Below, piece by piece: positions 6,701-7,644 of a DNA stretch of 7,644 nucleotides. The translations under genes were made by a program, and so were the position numbers. Under the pieces are notes generated by a model. The model saw only the letters and a list, made by a program, of their open reading frames with translations, was not told the origin of the DNA and did no database searches. The DNA comes from Promethearchaeota archaeon (GTDB lineage Archaea; Asgardarchaeota; Lokiarchaeia; Sigyniarchaeales; Promethearchaeaceae): NCBI GenBank assembly GCA_014729055.1, contig WJKO01000330.1:1-7644 (forward strand), in the 5' to 3' direction. Each line of letters begins with the position of its first letter. The stretch's first letter is position 1.

Positions 6701-7108
6701 CCTATGCTAACGGGATTAGATGAATTATTAGTTAATATTGAGGTTCTTTCAGATGATCCAGCACTCTTTGGGGTTATCATTTTGTTAGTTGCTCTAATCA
6801 TGTTCCCAATATTAGCTGGTATATTGCTTATGTATGGTGCTATGTCACAAATGGAACGAGATTACAAGCAGAATACAGTCAAGATGTTAGATAGACTTAA
6901 GAAACACGAAATCGACGTTCGCTTAAAAGATCTTTCGCCCGTTTTAGAAACTGATGTTGACGATCAATGGTATAAAGATGCCTTAAAATTATCAGAGAAT
7001 AATAAAGAAGATAGAACCATTTCTGAAGAGATCAATAACATAAAAGACATTGCAAAAACTGAAGAAACAACAGATAATAACAACAGACGTAAAACAACAA
7101 ACGTATAA
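3740..7108 (+). CDS. Large surface membrane protein: FG-GAP/PQQ-like ectodomain plus seven C-terminal membrane spans
   Basis: A 1122-aa membrane protein. Residues 10-27 are a signal peptide or anchor. The ectodomain (about 28-696) has FG-GAP/VCBS-type aspartate loops at 62 (DINGDNFPD), 156 (DVNGDGIQD), 440 (DLNGDGFGQ) and 575 (DLDEDGYSD). It also has PQQ-propeller-like turns such as SGVNGNILL (near 228), SSNGFLMW (near 420) and SDGEIICK (near 467), so a beta-propeller fold is likely. Hydrophobic spans lie near 698-716, 733-756, 775-794, 849-868, 919-939, 966-990 and 1010-1034. Basic segments (717-732, 795-848, 940-965) fall on the side that the positive-inside rule makes cytoplasmic if the ectodomain is outside. 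About 20 N-x-S/T sequons lie in the ectodomain and none after residue 697. A charged tail (1035-1122) is cytoplasmic. I recognise no catalytic or transport motif in the membrane part. It is co-expressed with the beta-helix gene and probably forms a surface adhesion, sensing or anchoring complex; function inferred. Confidence 0.82.
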   Translation: MKIGVDGKGKVFFLVGIFVSMVFFGIINSEWRAAYITDVNNLGTNFGSIRDIEATYLKPIGDINGDNFPDVLIHDSHEKSLYINRSDTYSNITLYPDESYIINESIDILSAYEAFDNYGFSSMAVYTIKTDIEVPDFLWNLTFEDRDIFAVELMNDVNGDGIQDLFVSFGLVEPLPDMQEIIQSEGNTDLPNFLKNHHLFFKELFVVDNDSEYLMLTPNYSEYQFWIVSGVNGNILLRSDVEQVPIENSIIDMTYLNNSKNSETKFVLLTSNYSAPRYFSPIFYNQSDFRTTFFNWSSVDEPTQYGFNFGWNLIGLSLEPLEILWSRTIAEIAENDYYELHFQDLGINEISTGGGPVSVGSLPCNASIIRGSHLSLQTTGNHFILEIDTAVIDYYDTEDNLHFYMDGNKSVHLFYAYNSSNGFLMWKGNHTYNYLTNSIDLNGDGFGQINGYYSEDLNLSFILYRVSDGEIICKAKLPYNSSQLINGGNLATLNFILSNEDMIGEDAFFEIVGIGLNQSHYEKVNHLEYKDPIQLLRLNINDTSGITMKLSKVFESNINLQNYTISRELKNTNVDLDEDGYSDYILRVDNTSMQPDINIGDDNLDVDKNWCFISGNGVNLKSRNWVFSCSIGGKFNSITREKIDFRKFSEMVFFFHDPTNSEWISTIHIGSKELVYIQDVNNFKASTNFLDFFSGSKFIVYILIGLIGFCIIGFLRGFKKQERTEDNTDWKIRITVALLSCVTLLITLAMIYFFTQSMSYTIGYTTNVISPEGQLLWFIIIYPAVFGLLALIPKLYSKVAPYFAEKVFINSQLFLKKIFDKRKIKDYELIVVNIENRKRISRWARLNRLLLPLLISLTFGIFIYQGLGPDGFLFNLFGPPINLIDHPLTNPSTLGILTSDMVNANSLWIEMGRFARYCIQPMLIVYVIISFLIPGAWLLDDVGVCFYQKAVKYRAVSDIDSVSKWTLSLISGLFGFTAIVSFFGLFLPMLTGLDELLVNIEVLSDDPALFGVIILLVALIMFPILAGILLMYGAMSQMERDYKQNTVKMLDRLKKHEIDVRLKDLSPVLETDVDDQWYKDALKLSENNKEDRTISEEINNIKDIAKTEETTDNNNRRKTTNV

Positions 7109-7123
7109 ACAACATATCAGACA

Positions 7124-7644
7124 TTAACGGCGTTTCTTTCCTTGTTTTTTATTGTAATCTTGATTTGCCTTTGTCTTCCACTTTTTTCTCCATTGTTTAA
7201 ACCCATTTTTCACATATTTTTCACGCCGTGGGAGGTCATCTGTCAACCAGTTGTACATTTTAAAAAACCGACCCCGATGATCCGTCAATGAGATATAACC
7301 ATAAACACCTAACACCCGAAGATGATCTACATAAGCTTGTTCCACTTGATCCTGCAATTCCCCTTCAATCTTTGCATCAAAAAACTTGAAATTGTTCTCA
7401 TTAAACATCTTTCGAGTTTCATCAAAAATATTTCCCGTGCAAATATGAATCTTATCGCTTTTAGGATTAAATTTAAGCATTCTCAGAGTATCAGAAATTA
7501 ATTGAGCTATATATTTTCCGGGTCTATGTATATTCCACCCAGTTCCTTGAAAATATCTAATAGGGACATTTTTTGCAATAAACTTTTTTTGACCTCTGAT
7601 ATAAAATCCAATAATCGCATCCCCGATAATATCTCCAGTTCCAG
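7124..7644 (-). CDS. Unrecognised protein, C-terminal 173 residues (start beyond window)
   Basis: The minus-strand frame ending at TAA 7126-7124 stays open to the right edge of the window. An internal ATG at 7480 would give 118 aa, but 55 sense codons without a stop lie upstream of it (including GDIIGDAIIGFYIRG and YFQGTGWNIHRPG), so the true gene begins outside the window. I cannot assign a family with confidence. Visible features are a glycine-rich GTGDIIGDAIIGFYI strand-turn at the truncated end, a KIHICTGNIFDETRKMF segment (beta-strand then helix) and an acidic helix GELQDQVEQAYVDHL. A very basic tail (QWRKKWKTKANQDYNKKQGKKRR pattern, about 25 residues) follows and suggests nucleic-acid or ribosome contact. 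The alternation of strands and helices suggests an alpha/beta fold. No signal peptide or membrane span is visible in the part present. It converges on the surface operon with a 15-base gap, so is unlikely to belong to it. Confidence 0.72.
   Translation of the reverse strand, partial: GTGDIIGDAIIGFYIRGQKKFIAKNVPIRYFQGTGWNIHRPGKYIAQLISDTLRMLKFNPKSDKIHICTGNIFDETRKMFNENNFKFFDAKIEGELQDQVEQAYVDHLRVLGVYGYISLTDHRGRFFKMYNWLTDDLPRREKYVKNGFKQWRKKWKTKANQDYNKKQGKKRR
7133..7153 (+). terminator. T-rich tract, possible terminator of the surface-protein operon
   Basis: TTTCTTTCCTTGTTTTTTATT begins about 25 bases after the stop codon of the membrane-protein gene. A second T6 run follows at 7182-7187. On the other strand these bases are the Lys-rich C-terminal codons of the convergent gene, so the T bias could simply reflect lysine codons. 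Position fits a terminator; the evidence is weak. Confidence 0.35.

Noticed and set aside
7124..7480. A complete 118-aa gene starting at the ATG at 7480
   Set aside because: The same frame stays open for 55 more codons up to the window edge with protein-like sequence, so the ATG is internal and the gene is partial.
1..7644. CRISPR array, insertion sequence, tRNA or rRNA
   Set aside because: No regularly spaced direct repeats, transposase-like frame, terminal inverted repeats or tRNA-like cloverleaf were seen; the gaps between genes are all under 80 bases.

Overview
The window is AT-rich (roughly one-third GC by eye), densely packed DNA. It looks archaeal, and most probably comes from an Asgard-type archaeon. 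The evidence is: a JAMM/MPN metalloprotease of the Rpn11/Csn5 kind beside a free-standing Cdc48/VAT N-domain; archaeal TATA-like elements (TTTAAATA) about 26-29 bases upstream of a start codon; GGTGAT- and AGGAGG-type ribosome binding sites; and large Asn-sequon-rich surface proteins, one ending in a PGY-type C-terminal anchor. No rRNA, marker gene or ubiquitin gene is present, so the lineage assignment is inference.

Layout. Bases 1-156 (+) hold the last 51 codons of an unrecognised protein with a beta-rich end. It converges on a two-gene minus-strand unit. The upstream gene of that unit (1341-838) encodes a 167-aa protein consisting only of the Cdc48/p97/VAT N-terminal region, with no ATPase domain. 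The downstream gene (802-203) encodes a 199-aa JAMM protease with all metal ligands present. A 74-base divergent promoter region separates this unit from a plus-strand pair of surface-protein genes. The first (1416-3743) is a secreted NosD-like right-handed beta-helix with four calcium-type repeats and a C-terminal anchor. The second (3740-7108) overlaps it by 4 bases and encodes a 1122-aa protein with an FG-GAP/PQQ-like ectodomain, seven C-terminal membrane spans and a charged cytoplasmic tail. After a 15-base convergent gap, the 3' part of an unrecognised minus-strand gene runs off the right edge (7644-7124).

How the genes may work together. The minus-strand pair combines the two fold classes that make up eukaryotic Ufd1-Npl4: a Cdc48-N-like double-psi barrel protein and an MPN protein. 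It is a candidate archaeal adaptor/deubiquitinase module for Cdc48 or the proteasome, and is the most interesting item in the window. The plus-strand pair is translationally coupled and probably builds a cell-surface assembly, with the anchored beta-helix acting beside a 7-span membrane protein with a large glycosylated ectodomain. Nothing seen links the two modules beyond the shared divergent promoter.
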